From Kribbella jejuensis (GTDB lineage Bacteria > Actinomycetota > Actinomycetes > Propionibacteriales > Kribbellaceae), in NCBI RefSeq assembly GCF_006715085.1, contig NZ_VFMM01000002.1, positions 1,524,260 through 1,588,259 on the forward strand: DNA of 64,000 bases. Direction: 5' to 3'. The translations under genes and the position numbers were made by a program. The notes below the pieces were generated by a model. The model did not search any database. It saw nothing but the letters and a program-made list of their open reading frames with translations, and was not told the DNA's origin. Below are positions 42,300 to 51,359 of this stretch, one piece after another (position 1 is the stretch's first letter; every line of letters begins with the position of its first letter).

Positions 42300-42309
42300 G
42301 GTCCGGGAC

Positions 42310-43836
42310 ATGACCGATGACTACCTGAGCCGGATCGGAAACCTCATCCGGGACGCCCGCAAGCACCGCGGCTGGACGCAGACGCAGCTCGCGGAAGTAC
42401 TGAACACCAGCCAGAGCGCGGTGAACAGGATCGAGAAGGGTCATCAGAACCTCACCCTCGAGATGCTCGCCCGGATCGGCGAGGCGCTCGACTCCGAAAT
42501 TGTCTCTCTCGGTGGCGGCCCGGTCCACCTCCGTGTGGTCGGCGGCCGGCAACTTTCCGGTGCGATCGACGTCAAGTCCAGCAAGAACGCCGGCGTCGCG
42601 CTGCTCTGCGCGTCGTTGCTCAACAAGGGCCGTACGACGCTGCGCAAGGTCGCCCGGATCGAAGAGGTCAACCGGCTGCTCGAGGTGCTGAACTCGATCG
42701 GCGTGAAGACCACCTGGCTGAACGATGCCGGTGACCTGGAGATCGTTCCGCCGGCGCGGCTCGACCTGACCTCGATGGACGCCGACGCGGCCCGCCGTAC
42801 CCGCTCCATCATCATGTTCCTCGGCCCGCTGCTGCACCGCGAGGACGCGTTCGAGCTGCCGTACGCCGGTGGCTGTGACCTCGGTACCCGTACCGTCGAA
42901 CCGCACATGACCGCGCTGCGGCCGTTCGGCCTCGAGGTGAAGGCGACCGGCGGTCAGTACCACGCGCTGGTCAACCGGGCGATCACGCCGGGCAAGCCGA
43001 TCGTGCTGACCGAGCGCGGCGACACCGTGACCGAGAACGCGATCATGGCCGCGGCCCGTTTCGACGGCGTCACCGTGATCCGCAACGCCAGCCCGAACTA
43101 CATGGTCCAGGACCTGTGCTTCTACCTCGACCTGCTCGGCGTGAAGATCGACGGCATCGGGACCACCACGCTGACCGTGCACGGCAAGGCCGACATCGAC
43201 GTGGACGTCGACTACGCGCCGTCCGAGGACCCGATCGAGGCGATGAGCCTGCTCACCGCGGCGATCGTGACCAAGTCCGAGATCACCATCCGCCGGGCGC
43301 CGGTGGAGTTCCTCGAGATCGAGCTCGCACTGCTCGAGGAGATGGGTCTGGACTACGACCGCAGCACCGAGTACCTGGCCGAGAACGGCCGGACCCGGCT
43401 GGTCGACCTGACCACCCGGCCGTCGAAGCTGCACGCGCCGATCGACAAGATCCACCCGATGCCGTTCCCGGGCCTGAACATCGACAACCTGCCGTTCTTC
43501 GCGGTGATCGCGGCGACCGCGACCGGGCAGACGCTGATCCACGACTGGGTCTACGAGAACCGCGCGATCTACCTGGCCGACCTGAACAAGCTCGGCGGCC
43601 GGGTCAAGCTGCTCGACCCGCACCGGGTGATGGTCGAGGGCCCGACGCACTTCTCCGGCGCCGAGATGATGTGCCCGCCGGCGCTCCGCCCGGCCGTGGT
43701 CGCGCTGATCGCGATGCTGGCCGCGAAGGGTACGTCGGTGTTGCGCAGCATCTACGTGATCAACCGCGGGTACGAGGACCTGGCCACCCGGCTGAACTCG
43801 CTAGGCGCTCAGATCGAAACCTTCCGGGACATCTGA
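42310..43836 (+). CDS. murA: UDP-GlcNAc enolpyruvyl transferase fused to an XRE-type HTH
   Basis: A 508-residue fusion. Residues about 4-65 are an XRE/Cro HTH (IGNLIRDARKHRGWTQTQLAEVL ... QSAVNRIEKGHQN); the rest is MurA, which starts peptidoglycan precursor synthesis. The loop Cys that reacts with PEP lies in YAGGCDLGTRTVEPHM (C189), and the sugar-site Lys is in KSSKNAGV. The fusion is conserved in actinobacteria (I recall a Streptomyces homologue beginning MTDDYL), which supports ATG 42310 over the in-frame ATG at 42298, itself inside the palindrome. It overlaps the convergent hydrolase gene by 36 bases. Confidence 0.93.
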   Translation: MTDDYLSRIGNLIRDARKHRGWTQTQLAEVLNTSQSAVNRIEKGHQNLTLEMLARIGEALDSEIVSLGGGPVHLRVVGGRQLSGAIDVKSSKNAGVALLCASLLNKGRTTLRKVARIEEVNRLLEVLNSIGVKTTWLNDAGDLEIVPPARLDLTSMDADAARRTRSIIMFLGPLLHREDAFELPYAGGCDLGTRTVEPHMTALRPFGLEVKATGGQYHALVNRAITPGKPIVLTERGDTVTENAIMAAARFDGVTVIRNASPNYMVQDLCFYLDLLGVKIDGIGTTTLTVHGKADIDVDVDYAPSEDPIEAMSLLTAAIVTKSEITIRRAPVEFLEIELALLEEMGLDYDRSTEYLAENGRTRLVDLTTRPSKLHAPIDKIHPMPFPGLNIDNLPFFAVIAATATGQTLIHDWVYENRAIYLADLNKLGGRVKLLDPHRVMVEGPTHFSGAEMMCPPALRPAVVALIAMLAAKGTSVLRSIYVINRGYEDLATRLNSLGAQIETFRDI

Positions 43837-44709
43837 GTCTGCGTCCTGGAGGAAAGCCACTGCCTCGGCGATCACCGCGGGGTCCGAGAGGATCTTGCGG
43901 TGGCCGAGGCCGGTCGTCGGCAGGAAGTGCGCGTGCTCGCCGTACTTGCGCAGTAGCACCTGTGCCTGCGCGGGGTCGACGACGTCGTCCTCGTCGTTGT
44001 GGATCACCAGGAGTTCGGTCTTGCCGGTGCTGACCGAGAACCGGGTCCACACGTCGGGGTCGCCGTCGAAGTACCCGCGCTCGATCGACCGCCGGAGCGC
44101 GCGGTTGAGCTTCGGGCCGAGGCCGAGTTCGGCGCAGAACGTGTCGGCGAGGTACCCGAAGTCCGCGACCCCGCTGATCATCACCATCCGTTTGGCCGCG
44201 ACGCCCTCGCGGACCGCATAGAGCGCGAACGGTACGCCGAGCGAGTGCGCGATCACGCCCTCGAACGGACCGTGCCGCTCCTCCAGCGCCTGGATGATCC
44301 GCTGGTGCCCGAGGATCGACGTGACCTCGCCGTCGGAGTCGCCGTGCGCGGGAGCGTCGTACGAGACCGGGCTGTACCCGAGCTCGAGCAGCCGCGTGAT
44401 GAACCCCGCGTACCGCGAAGCCCGCGACCGCCACCCGTGCACCAGCAACACCGGCCGCCGCCCATCGCCCCACGAATACGTCCGCACCCCCACCCCGGCC
44501 GGTGTCCGCGCGCGGCCGCCGGCCGCTGAGCCGGGGCCGACGGCATCGTGGATGATCTCGACCTTCGCCGCGGCGTGAACCATCTGCTCGTCGGCGCGGA
44601 CCCGCCCGCGGGCGAGCGGCCGGCGCCACAGGTTGAATGCGAGCCGCCCACCGAGCCGCGGCGACACGGCTCCGATTGTCTGCAGTCCGGTACTGACGAG
44701 CTTCTGCAT
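43801..44709 (-). CDS. Alpha/beta hydrolase
   Basis: A 302-residue serine hydrolase: oxyanion-hole HGW in VLLVHGWRSRASRYAGF, nucleophile Ser in IAHSLGVPFAL, Asp in the late IHNDEDDVV strand and His in TGLGHRKIL. The cap is short. Its class (lipase, esterase or dehalogenase-like) cannot be fixed. It is divergent from a TetR regulator with an operator between them, a common arrangement for inducible esterases. The last 36 bases overlap the end of murA on the opposite strand. Confidence 0.88.
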   Translation of the reverse strand: MQKLVSTGLQTIGAVSPRLGGRLAFNLWRRPLARGRVRADEQMVHAAAKVEIIHDAVGPGSAAGGRARTPAGVGVRTYSWGDGRRPVLLVHGWRSRASRYAGFITRLLELGYSPVSYDAPAHGDSDGEVTSILGHQRIIQALEERHGPFEGVIAHSLGVPFALYAVREGVAAKRMVMISGVADFGYLADTFCAELGLGPKLNRALRRSIERGYFDGDPDVWTRFSVSTGKTELLVIHNDEDDVVDPAQAQVLLRKYGEHAHFLPTTGLGHRKILSDPAVIAEAVAFLQDADSDVPEGFDLSA

Positions 44710-44729
44710 GGCTACCCCTTCAGCAAACT

Positions 44730-44745
44730 ATACGAACGGTCGTAT
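44730..44745. promoter_or_regulatory. TetR-type operator between hydrolase and TetR genes
   Basis: ATACGA-ACGG-TCGTAT, a perfect 6-4-6 dyad, lies in the 84-bp divergent gap, 20 bases from the hydrolase start and 48 bases from the TetR start. AAACTA and TTAGTTT flank it as weaker outer arms. This is a usual size and place for a TetR-family operator controlling both genes. Confidence 0.6.
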
Positions 44746-44793
44746 TATTAGTTTGTCAGGTGAGCGACGTCAACACCATTAGGATCTGGAGCC

Positions 44794-45420
44794 GTGGAGA
44801 AGGTCGACGGACGGTTGGTGCGCGGTGACCAGACCCGGCGTGCGGTGCTGCGCCGGTCGGTCGACATCGCCTCGGTCGACGGGCTCGAGGGCTTGTCGAT
44901 CGGCCGGCTCGCGGCCGACCTCGGGATCAGCAAGAGCGGCCTGTTCGCACACTTCGGCTCCAAGGAGGAGCTGCAGCTCGCCACCATCCGCGCCGCCCGG
45001 CGGATCTACGCGGACACGGTCGTCACACCGGCGTTCGAGGTCGAGCCTGGGTTGGGACGCGTCTGGGCGCTGAGCGCCTGCTGGCTGGAGTACTCACGGC
45101 AGCGCGTGTTCCCCGGCGGCTGCTTCTTCCAGAAGGTCTCCCACGAGTACGCCGGCCGCGAAGGCGCCGTCCACGACGCGCTGCTCGAGGTGCATTGGGA
45201 GTGGATGAAGCTCCTCGAGGACGTCGTACAAGCGGCCATCGACCGCGGCGAGCTCACCGGCGACGCCAAACAACTGGCCTTCGATCTGAACGCATACTAC
45301 GAAGCCGCGAACTTTGCCTCACTCCTGCAAGGTGACCTGGCGGGGTACGACCAGGCGCGCCAGGCCATCCGCACGCGACTGGAGTCGGCTGTCGTTCCGG
45401 GTACGCCGACGCCCTGGTGA
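44794..45420 (+). CDS. TetR-family regulator
   Basis: A 208-residue repressor. The HTH is DIASVDGLEGLSIGRLAADLGISKSGLFAHFGSKEEL, the TetR N-terminal signature. The ligand-binding half (GRVWALSACWLEYSRQRVFPGGCFFQKVSHEYAG) looks like the TetR_C_6/YcdC-like subgroup. GTG 44794 fits the spacing. It should control the divergent hydrolase through the dyad at 44730. The inducer is unknown. Confidence 0.9.
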   Translation: MEKVDGRLVRGDQTRRAVLRRSVDIASVDGLEGLSIGRLAADLGISKSGLFAHFGSKEELQLATIRAARRIYADTVVTPAFEVEPGLGRVWALSACWLEYSRQRVFPGGCFFQKVSHEYAGREGAVHDALLEVHWEWMKLLEDVVQAAIDRGELTGDAKQLAFDLNAYYEAANFASLLQGDLAGYDQARQAIRTRLESAVVPGTPTPW

Positions 45421-45461
45421 GCCCGCAGATTTCTGTCGGTGGGCGTCCCTAGGTTGGGGCT

Positions 45462-46070
45462 ATGCGGCCTCATGTGGTGGCTCAGTTGGCCATCTCGCTG
45501 GACGGGGCGACGTCGGGGTTCGACGTCGATCTCGCGCGGTTCTATGCGCTGGCGACCCTGTGGCAGGAGGATGTGACGCTGGTCGACGCGGCCACGATCG
45601 TTGCCCAGGAGAACGAAGTCCGCGCCGCGCCCCGCCGCGGCACCCGCGCCGACGGCCCGCTGCTCGCTGTCGTCGACGACCGCGCCCGCATCCAGACGTG
45701 GGACGCACTCCGCGAGCTCGGCTACTGGTCCGACGTACTGGCCCTGTACGCCGACCGCACTCCGCCGCGCCCACCGGACGCGACGACCCGCGAACTGGTC
45801 ACCGGGTACGAAGACGTCGACCTGCTGGAAGCCCTCACAGCCCTGGGTCGCCGGGGCGTACGGACCGTGCGCGTAGAGTCGCCGACTCTGACCAGCACCT
45901 GTCTGGACCAAGAGCTCGTGGACGAGCTCGCCCTGCTCATCCACCCGGTGCTGACCGGCGGAGAACCCTGGTACGACACCCGTCGCCTCAACCTGCAGCA
46001 CGCCGGCACCGAGGTCTTCAAGGACGGCGTCATCTGGATCCGGTACTGCGTTCACCCGGAATGTCGGTAG
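45462..46070 (+). CDS. Dihydrofolate-reductase-like / RibD C-terminal-domain protein
   Basis: A 202-residue reductase-fold protein: the N-terminal VVAQLAISLDGATSG, TLVDAATIVAQEN, a central LLEALTALGRRGVRTVRVE that holds the cofactor loop, and LIHPVLTGGEPWYD at the end. The family includes riboflavin reductase (RibD C-terminal) and many uncharacterised NADPH enzymes. The riboflavin operon is absent here, so a general reductase role is the safe call. It lies 18 bases before dgt on the same strand. Confidence 0.82.
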   Translation: MRPHVVAQLAISLDGATSGFDVDLARFYALATLWQEDVTLVDAATIVAQENEVRAAPRRGTRADGPLLAVVDDRARIQTWDALRELGYWSDVLALYADRTPPRPPDATTRELVTGYEDVDLLEALTALGRRGVRTVRVESPTLTSTCLDQELVDELALLIHPVLTGGEPWYDTRRLNLQHAGTEVFKDGVIWIRYCVHPECR

Positions 46071-46088
46071 CCGTCGCTACTGTGGGCG

Positions 46089-47321
46089 GTGATGAGGAAG
46101 CAGCATGACGGGTACGACGAGCACGACGCGGAGCGGTGGGTCGCGGAGCCGGTGAAGCGGCCGGGGCGGACGGCGTTCGCGCGTGATCGCGCGCGGGTGC
46201 TGCACAGCGCGGCGCTGCGCCGGTTGGCGGCGAAGACGCAGGTCGTGATGGCCGGCAGCGACGACTTCGTCCGGAACCGGTTGACCCACAGCCTCGAGGT
46301 CGCGCAGATCGGGCGTGAGCTCGCGGCGACGCTCGGCTGCGATCCCGACATCGTCGACGCGGCCTGCCTGGCGCATGATCTCGGGCATCCGCCGTTCGGC
46401 CACAACGGCGAACGGGCGCTGGATCAGGTGGCCGCTGACATCGGCGGCTTCGAGGGCAACGCGCAGACGCTGCGGTTGCTGACTCGCCTCGAGTCCAAGA
46501 CGTTCGACGCCGCCGGCCGCAGCGTCGGGCTGAACCTCAGCCGCGCAACGCTCGACGCCGCGACGAAGTACCCATGGGCACGGCGTCCTGGTGAGCGGAA
46601 GTTCGGCGTGTACGACGACGACCTCGCGGTGTTCACATGGTTGCGTCCGGGCGTGGGGGAGCGGCGCTGCCTCGAGGCGCAGGTGATGGACTTCGCCGAC
46701 GACGTCGCGTACTCCGTCCACGACGTCGAGGACGGGATCGTCGCCCACCACATCGACCTGGCCGCGGTCGACACGGTGCGCGAGCCGTACTGGGAGACGG
46801 TCCGGCAGATGTACTTGCCAGAGGCAAGCGATGCCGAGTTGGACGAAGGCTGGGCGCGGCTCCGGGCGCTGCGGTATTGGCCGGCCGCCCCGTTCGACGA
46901 CAGCCGGCGGGCTCTCGCCGGACTGAAGGATCTGACCAGCGAACTGATCGGACGGTTCGCCACGGCCGCGGAGCAGGCGACACACGCGGTGTTCGGCAAC
47001 TCGCGCCTGATCCGGTACGAGGCGGACCTGGTGGTGCCGCCCGGGATCCGCACCGAGATCGGGTTGCTGAAGGGCATCGGGATGTACCACGTCCTCAAGT
47101 CGCCGGAACGCCAGGCCCGCCGGGCCTCTCAGCGCGAGCTCCTCACCGAGTTGGTGGAAACCCTCTGGACGACGGCCCCGCGGCACCTGGACATCCCGTT
47201 CCAGTCGGACTTCGCGGAGGCAACCGACGACAACAGCCGCCTCCGCGTCGTCATCGACCAGGTAGCGAGCCTGACCGACCCCTCAGCCCTGGCCTGGCAC
47301 GAGCACTTGGTCAAGCGGTAG
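46089..47321 (+). CDS. dgt: Deoxyguanosinetriphosphate triphosphohydrolase-like protein
   Basis: A 410-residue HD-superfamily dNTPase that cuts dNTP to the nucleoside and triphosphate. The metal site is visible: H in THSLEVAQIGRELA, H-D in CLAHDLGHPPFGHNGE and the late Asp in FADDVAYSVHDVEDG. Starts at GTG 46089 or ATG 46092 are equivalent. In mycobacteria dgt neighbours dnaG; here dnaG lies about 4 kb further on, with three genes between. It overlaps the convergent sialidase by 39 bases. Confidence 0.93.
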   Translation: MMRKQHDGYDEHDAERWVAEPVKRPGRTAFARDRARVLHSAALRRLAAKTQVVMAGSDDFVRNRLTHSLEVAQIGRELAATLGCDPDIVDAACLAHDLGHPPFGHNGERALDQVAADIGGFEGNAQTLRLLTRLESKTFDAAGRSVGLNLSRATLDAATKYPWARRPGERKFGVYDDDLAVFTWLRPGVGERRCLEAQVMDFADDVAYSVHDVEDGIVAHHIDLAAVDTVREPYWETVRQMYLPEASDAELDEGWARLRALRYWPAAPFDDSRRALAGLKDLTSELIGRFATAAEQATHAVFGNSRLIRYEADLVVPPGIRTEIGLLKGIGMYHVLKSPERQARRASQRELLTELVETLWTTAPRHLDIPFQSDFAEATDDNSRLRVVIDQVASLTDPSALAWHEHLVKR

Positions 47322-49145
47322 GTCGAGGCCGAGCCGGTTGTTGTTGGGTGTGTTGTGCAGGCGGATCTCCTCCAGTTCGTCCGTGGAGAGTGCCCGGCGG
47401 TAGACGCGAACCTCGTCGAGCGAGCCCTGGAAACGGTTGGCTCCGTCGACCCGTTGGCCGACGTGGATTCCCTGGACGCCGAACTCCTTGCCGGCCGTGA
47501 CAGAGCCCGGAGGAGCCGTCGCCGAGCCGGTCTCGGTGCCGTCGACCAGGAGGCGGAGTGTGCCGTCCGCGCGTTCCAGGACGACGTGATGCCACTGGTT
47601 GTCGTTGTACGCCGACGCCGACTGGACCGTCACGTTGAACCGGTCGACCGCCAGCAACGCGCGGATCCGCTTGCTCTCCGGCTCCGCCCGCAACCACACC
47701 TGCGGCGTACTGCCCGACCCGGTCCGATAGGCCCAGAGAATCGCGTGTGACCCGGTCGTCGACCCGTACTTGATCCACGTCATCAGCGTGAAGTCATCCG
47801 CACCGAGGTCGATCGAGCGGTCGAACGGCACCTCGACGTAGTCGTCCACTCCGTCCAGCGGCAGCCCGTTCCCGAACTTGCCCTCGGCAACAGTTGCGCC
47901 ACCGCGCACGTATGCCGGATTGTGGCCCGGTCCGACATCGGGAGTCAGCGGACCCGGCGCGGGCGGAGCCGGAATGCCCGGCGGCGTCCCGTTCGGCGTC
48001 GACAGGTACGCCTCGTTGAACCGCGCCCAGCGGATCGACTCGTACGGCGTCGCGACGCCCGCCTCGTACAACAGTCCGGCCTGATCGCCGTCCAGCCGCA
48101 CCAGGTCGGAGTACGCCGAGGGGCCCCACCAGAACACTTTGCCCTGTTCCCAGGTCCCGAACGTCCGTGCTTCGTCGTACGACGACCGTACCGTCATCAC
48201 CTCGCGCGCTGCCGGATGCGCCGGCGCCGAGAACAGGATCCGGTGCGCGTCGAACCGCAGCAGCGCCCCTTGGACGTCCGGCATCACCAGTTTCGGAATC
48301 GTCCGGAACGGCTTGTCGAACGTCTGCCCGCCGTCGCTGCTGATCGCGTACGCGCGGTTGCCCGGATCGGTCCCGCGTTCCCGGGCGAGCGCATAGATCC
48401 GCCCGTCCCGCAGCTCGACGACCGTGACCTCCTGGGCGATCACCTTCCCGTCGTCCCGCGATGTGGTCGCGCCGATGTGCCACGTCTCGCCCGAGTCGTC
48501 GGAGTACAGCAGGTGGGTCCCGTAGACGTGCGGCCCGACCCCGTCGTACGTCTCGAAGTTCGCGCCGACGATCAGCCGGCCGGCGTGCGATCCGTGTTCG
48601 AGCTGGATGCCGTGCATCGGGCCGGTCGCGTACCAGAAGTTCCAGCTCGGCAGTTTCGCGTCGGTGAGTTCGCGTGGCGCGGTCCAGGTGGCCCCGTTGT
48701 CGTCGCTGGTCTGGACGTACGGGTCCCGGTCGCAGCCGTTCGTGCACGGCTCCGGGCCGTTGTGCGTCGACACGAGGACAATCCGGCCTGTCCGCTGGTC
48801 GACAATCGGGACAGGGTTGCCGTTGGTACTGCCGTTGCCGTCGGAGACCACCTGCAGCGGTCCCCAGGTCTTGCCGCCGTCGGACGACCGGCGCAGCACG
48901 ATGTCGATGTCGCCGTCGTCACCGCAGTCCGCGACGCGGCCCTCGGCGAACGCGAGCACGTCGCCGTTCGTGGCATGCACGACCGCCGGGATCCGGAAGC
49001 ACGAGTACCCCTCGGTCTTCTGCTGGAACAGCACGCTGTCCTCGACGAACGGGGCGGCTCCTCCGGCATGGGCAGGCGGGGCGGTGAGACTGACGAACAC
49101 GAGCAGGGCGGCGGTCGCGAGACGGCCCGGTGTGAGTACGCGCAT
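47283..49145 (-). CDS. Secreted exo-alpha-sialidase (GH33) with a LamG-like domain
   Basis: A 620-residue secreted enzyme. The signal peptide is cleaved about after AHA27. The catalytic six-bladed propeller has FRIP at 50-53 and four Asp boxes (SSDGGKTW, SDDNGATW, SDDSGETW, SSDGGQTF). The C-terminal 200 residues form a LamG/ConA-like domain (HHVVLERADGTLRLLVDG) likely to bind glycans. It removes terminal sialic acid from glycoconjugates outside the cell. ATG 49145 is chosen because GGAG precedes it and it begins the signal peptide. No sialic-acid uptake or catabolism genes adjoin. Confidence 0.92.
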   Translation of the reverse strand: MRVLTPGRLATAALLVFVSLTAPPAHAGGAAPFVEDSVLFQQKTEGYSCFRIPAVVHATNGDVLAFAEGRVADCGDDGDIDIVLRRSSDGGKTWGPLQVVSDGNGSTNGNPVPIVDQRTGRIVLVSTHNGPEPCTNGCDRDPYVQTSDDNGATWTAPRELTDAKLPSWNFWYATGPMHGIQLEHGSHAGRLIVGANFETYDGVGPHVYGTHLLYSDDSGETWHIGATTSRDDGKVIAQEVTVVELRDGRIYALARERGTDPGNRAYAISSDGGQTFDKPFRTIPKLVMPDVQGALLRFDAHRILFSAPAHPAAREVMTVRSSYDEARTFGTWEQGKVFWWGPSAYSDLVRLDGDQAGLLYEAGVATPYESIRWARFNEAYLSTPNGTPPGIPAPPAPGPLTPDVGPGHNPAYVRGGATVAEGKFGNGLPLDGVDDYVEVPFDRSIDLGADDFTLMTWIKYGSTTGSHAILWAYRTGSGSTPQVWLRAEPESKRIRALLAVDRFNVTVQSASAYNDNQWHHVVLERADGTLRLLVDGTETGSATAPPGSVTAGKEFGVQGIHVGQRVDGANRFQGSLDEVRVYRRALSTDELEEIRLHNTPNNNRLGLDLPLDQVLVPGQG

Positions 49146-49241
49146 GACTCTCCAGGAGGACATAGGACGTCTGATGTCCTGCACCAACGTAGTCATCCGG
49201 GCAGTCACCGACAAGAGTTCGGCCAGGACTAGAGTGCGTGC

Positions 49242-50480
49242 ATGGCTGATGAACAGATCGTGATCGTCGGAGCGAGCCTTGCGGGTGCGACCGCGGCCGA
49301 GACCCTTCGGAAGAACGGCTGGACGGGTGGCATCGTCCTGATCGGCACCGAGTCGTCACTGCCGTACGAGCGGCCCCCGTTGTCGAAGGACGTCCTTCTC
49401 GGCAAGGCCGAGACCGGTTCCGCGCAGCTGCACGACCAGCAGTGGTACGACGACAACACGATCGACCTCCGCCTCGGTACGACGGTGACCGCGATCGACC
49501 CCGCCGCGCACACGGTCACCCTCGACGACGGCTCCCACGTCTCGTACGGCAAGCTCCTGATCGCCACAGGCAGCCGGGTCCGCGAGCTCGACGTACCGGG
49601 TGCCGACCTGCCGGGCGTGCACTACCTGCGCACCGCCGAGGAGTCGCAGGCGTTGACCGACGCCTACGCCGCGAAGCCGCGGGTGGTCGTCGTCGGCGCC
49701 GGGTGGATCGGCCTGGAGGCCGCGTCCGCGGCCCGCGAGCGTGGCTGCGAGGTGACGGTCGTCGAACCGCAGGAGACCGCGCTGGCCGCCGTGCTCGGCA
49801 AGGAGGTCGGTGAGCTCTTCGCCGAGTTCCACCGGCAGCACGGAGTGCAGTTCCGGTTCGGGACCGGGGTGGAAGGGTTCGAGGGGACCGACAAGGTCAC
49901 CGGTGTGAAGGTCACCGGCGGCGAGGTGATTCCGGCGGATCTGGTGATCGTCGGGGTCGGCGTCCGCCCGAACACCGAGCTCGCCGAGGCGGCCGGTATC
50001 GAGGTCGCGACGCCCGACAACGGTTCCGGCATCGTCACCGGCCCGGACCTGCAGACGAAGGTCGCGGACGTGTACGCGGCCGGCGACGTGGTGCGCTGGG
50101 ACCACCCGCTGTTCGGCCGGTCGGTCCGCGTCGAGCACTGGCAGAACGCGAAGGACACCGGCGCCGCGGCCGCGAAGTCGATGCTCGGCCAGGACGTGTC
50201 GCACGACGCGATCCCGTTCTTCTTCACCGACCAGTACGACCTCGGCATGGAGTACGTCGGCGAGGTCCCGCGCGGGACGTCGTACCAGGTCGTGCTGCGC
50301 GGCGACCCGAAGTCCGGCGCCTACGTGGCGTTCTGGCTCGACGACGACCGCCACGTGCTGGCCGGCATGCACGTCAACACCTGGGGCGCGACCGACGGCA
50401 TCCGCGAGCTGATCCGCTCCGGCAAGCAGGTCGACCCGTCCCGCCTGGCCGACACCTCCGTCGAGCTGTCCGAGGTCTAG
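49242..50480 (+). CDS. Ferredoxin reductase-like FAD/NAD oxidoreductase
   Basis: A 412-residue two-dinucleotide-fold flavoprotein. The FAD motif is IVIVGASLAGATAAETL and the NAD motif VVVVGAGWIGLEAASAA; the DVYAAGDVV stretch contacts FAD; the C-terminal reductase cap ends the protein. These act as electron donors to ferredoxins for P450s or dioxygenases, but no ferredoxin or oxygenase gene adjoins here. The ATG follows the GGACTAGAGTGCGTGC leader; it ends 4 bases into the convergent gene. Confidence 0.92.
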   Translation: MADEQIVIVGASLAGATAAETLRKNGWTGGIVLIGTESSLPYERPPLSKDVLLGKAETGSAQLHDQQWYDDNTIDLRLGTTVTAIDPAAHTVTLDDGSHVSYGKLLIATGSRVRELDVPGADLPGVHYLRTAEESQALTDAYAAKPRVVVVGAGWIGLEAASAARERGCEVTVVEPQETALAAVLGKEVGELFAEFHRQHGVQFRFGTGVEGFEGTDKVTGVKVTGGEVIPADLVIVGVGVRPNTELAEAAGIEVATPDNGSGIVTGPDLQTKVADVYAAGDVVRWDHPLFGRSVRVEHWQNAKDTGAAAAKSMLGQDVSHDAIPFFFTDQYDLGMEYVGEVPRGTSYQVVLRGDPKSGAYVAFWLDDDRHVLAGMHVNTWGATDGIRELIRSGKQVDPSRLADTSVELSEV

Positions 50481-51319
50481 AGCGGGTAGGTGACGTACGC
50501 GAACGACGAGCCGTCCGGCGACCAGCTGGGGACGTTCATCGTGCCCTGGCCGCCGAACAGGCTCGTCAGTTCGCGGATCTCACCGTCCCTGGTGAGCAGC
50601 CGGAGCCGGACGTCCTCGATGTCGGCCGGGTGGCCCTCGGTGCCGGGCGGGAAGCTCACGTAGGCGATCGCGGTCCCGTCCGGCGACGGGTGCGGGAACC
50701 AGTTGACGCGCTCGTCGTCGGTCAGCTGCTCGACCGTCCCACCCTTGATCCGGAACAGCTGCGCGTGGCCGGCGCGCTCGGAGTTGAAGTAGATCCACTC
50801 GCCGTCCGGCCCGTACTCCGACCCGTCGTCGGCGTACTCGTCGTCGGTCACCTGGACGTCGGCACCACCCGCGGCCGGGATCGTCCACACGTTGGTGATC
50901 CGCTGGTCGCCGACCCACTCCAGCCCGATGTAGGCGAGCGTCGTACCGTCCGGAGAGACGCCGTGCAGGTAGTGGCGGAAGCCCTCGCCGCGGTCGTTCG
51001 TCACCCGGCGCCCGGGACCGCCCTCGATCGGCACCGCGTAGATGTGCCCGTCCTCGGCCGACACGTAGACGGTCCGCCCGTCCGGGCTGACCACGTGGTC
51101 GTTGTTGATCGGCGGCACCCCGCCGAGCTCGATCTCCTCCAGCCCATCGGCCACCCGGTACAGCAGCCCGTTGCCATTGACAACCAACGTGCCGTCGGGC
51201 AGCCAGTTCGGCGCCTCGAACAGCACCTCGCCGGAGCTGAACACCAGGCGGTGCTCGTTGCTCGCGACGTCGACGACGTACAGCTCGGACCGCTGACCTT
51301 GGCGAAGGGTACGTGGCAT
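50477..51319 (-). CDS. TolB/WD40-like beta-propeller protein
   Basis: A 280-residue propeller of five to six repeats of the PD40 type: each has G-x-x-x-x-x-S-P-D-G-x-x-x-x-Y, for example VVSPDGRTVYVSAEDG, GVSPDGTTLAYIG, EYGPDGEWIYFNS and HPSPDGTAIAYVS. No signal peptide, so it is cytoplasmic or periplasm-independent. The function of such stand-alone propellers is unknown. ATG 51319 is preferred over a TTG nine bases upstream. It is divergent from dnaG across a 40-base gap. Confidence 0.85.
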   Translation of the reverse strand: MPRTLRQGQRSELYVVDVASNEHRLVFSSGEVLFEAPNWLPDGTLVVNGNGLLYRVADGLEEIELGGVPPINNDHVVSPDGRTVYVSAEDGHIYAVPIEGGPGRRVTNDRGEGFRHYLHGVSPDGTTLAYIGLEWVGDQRITNVWTIPAAGGADVQVTDDEYADDGSEYGPDGEWIYFNSERAGHAQLFRIKGGTVEQLTDDERVNWFPHPSPDGTAIAYVSFPPGTEGHPADIEDVRLRLLTRDGEIRELTSLFGGQGTMNVPSWSPDGSSFAYVTYPL

Positions 51320-51359
51320 ACCGGTCAACCTACGTGATCGGCCGGGCTAGACTCGCGGG

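Noticed and set aside
42298..42309. ATG 42298 as the murA start
   Set aside because: It lies inside a perfect palindrome, and known homologues begin at the equivalent of ATG 42310.
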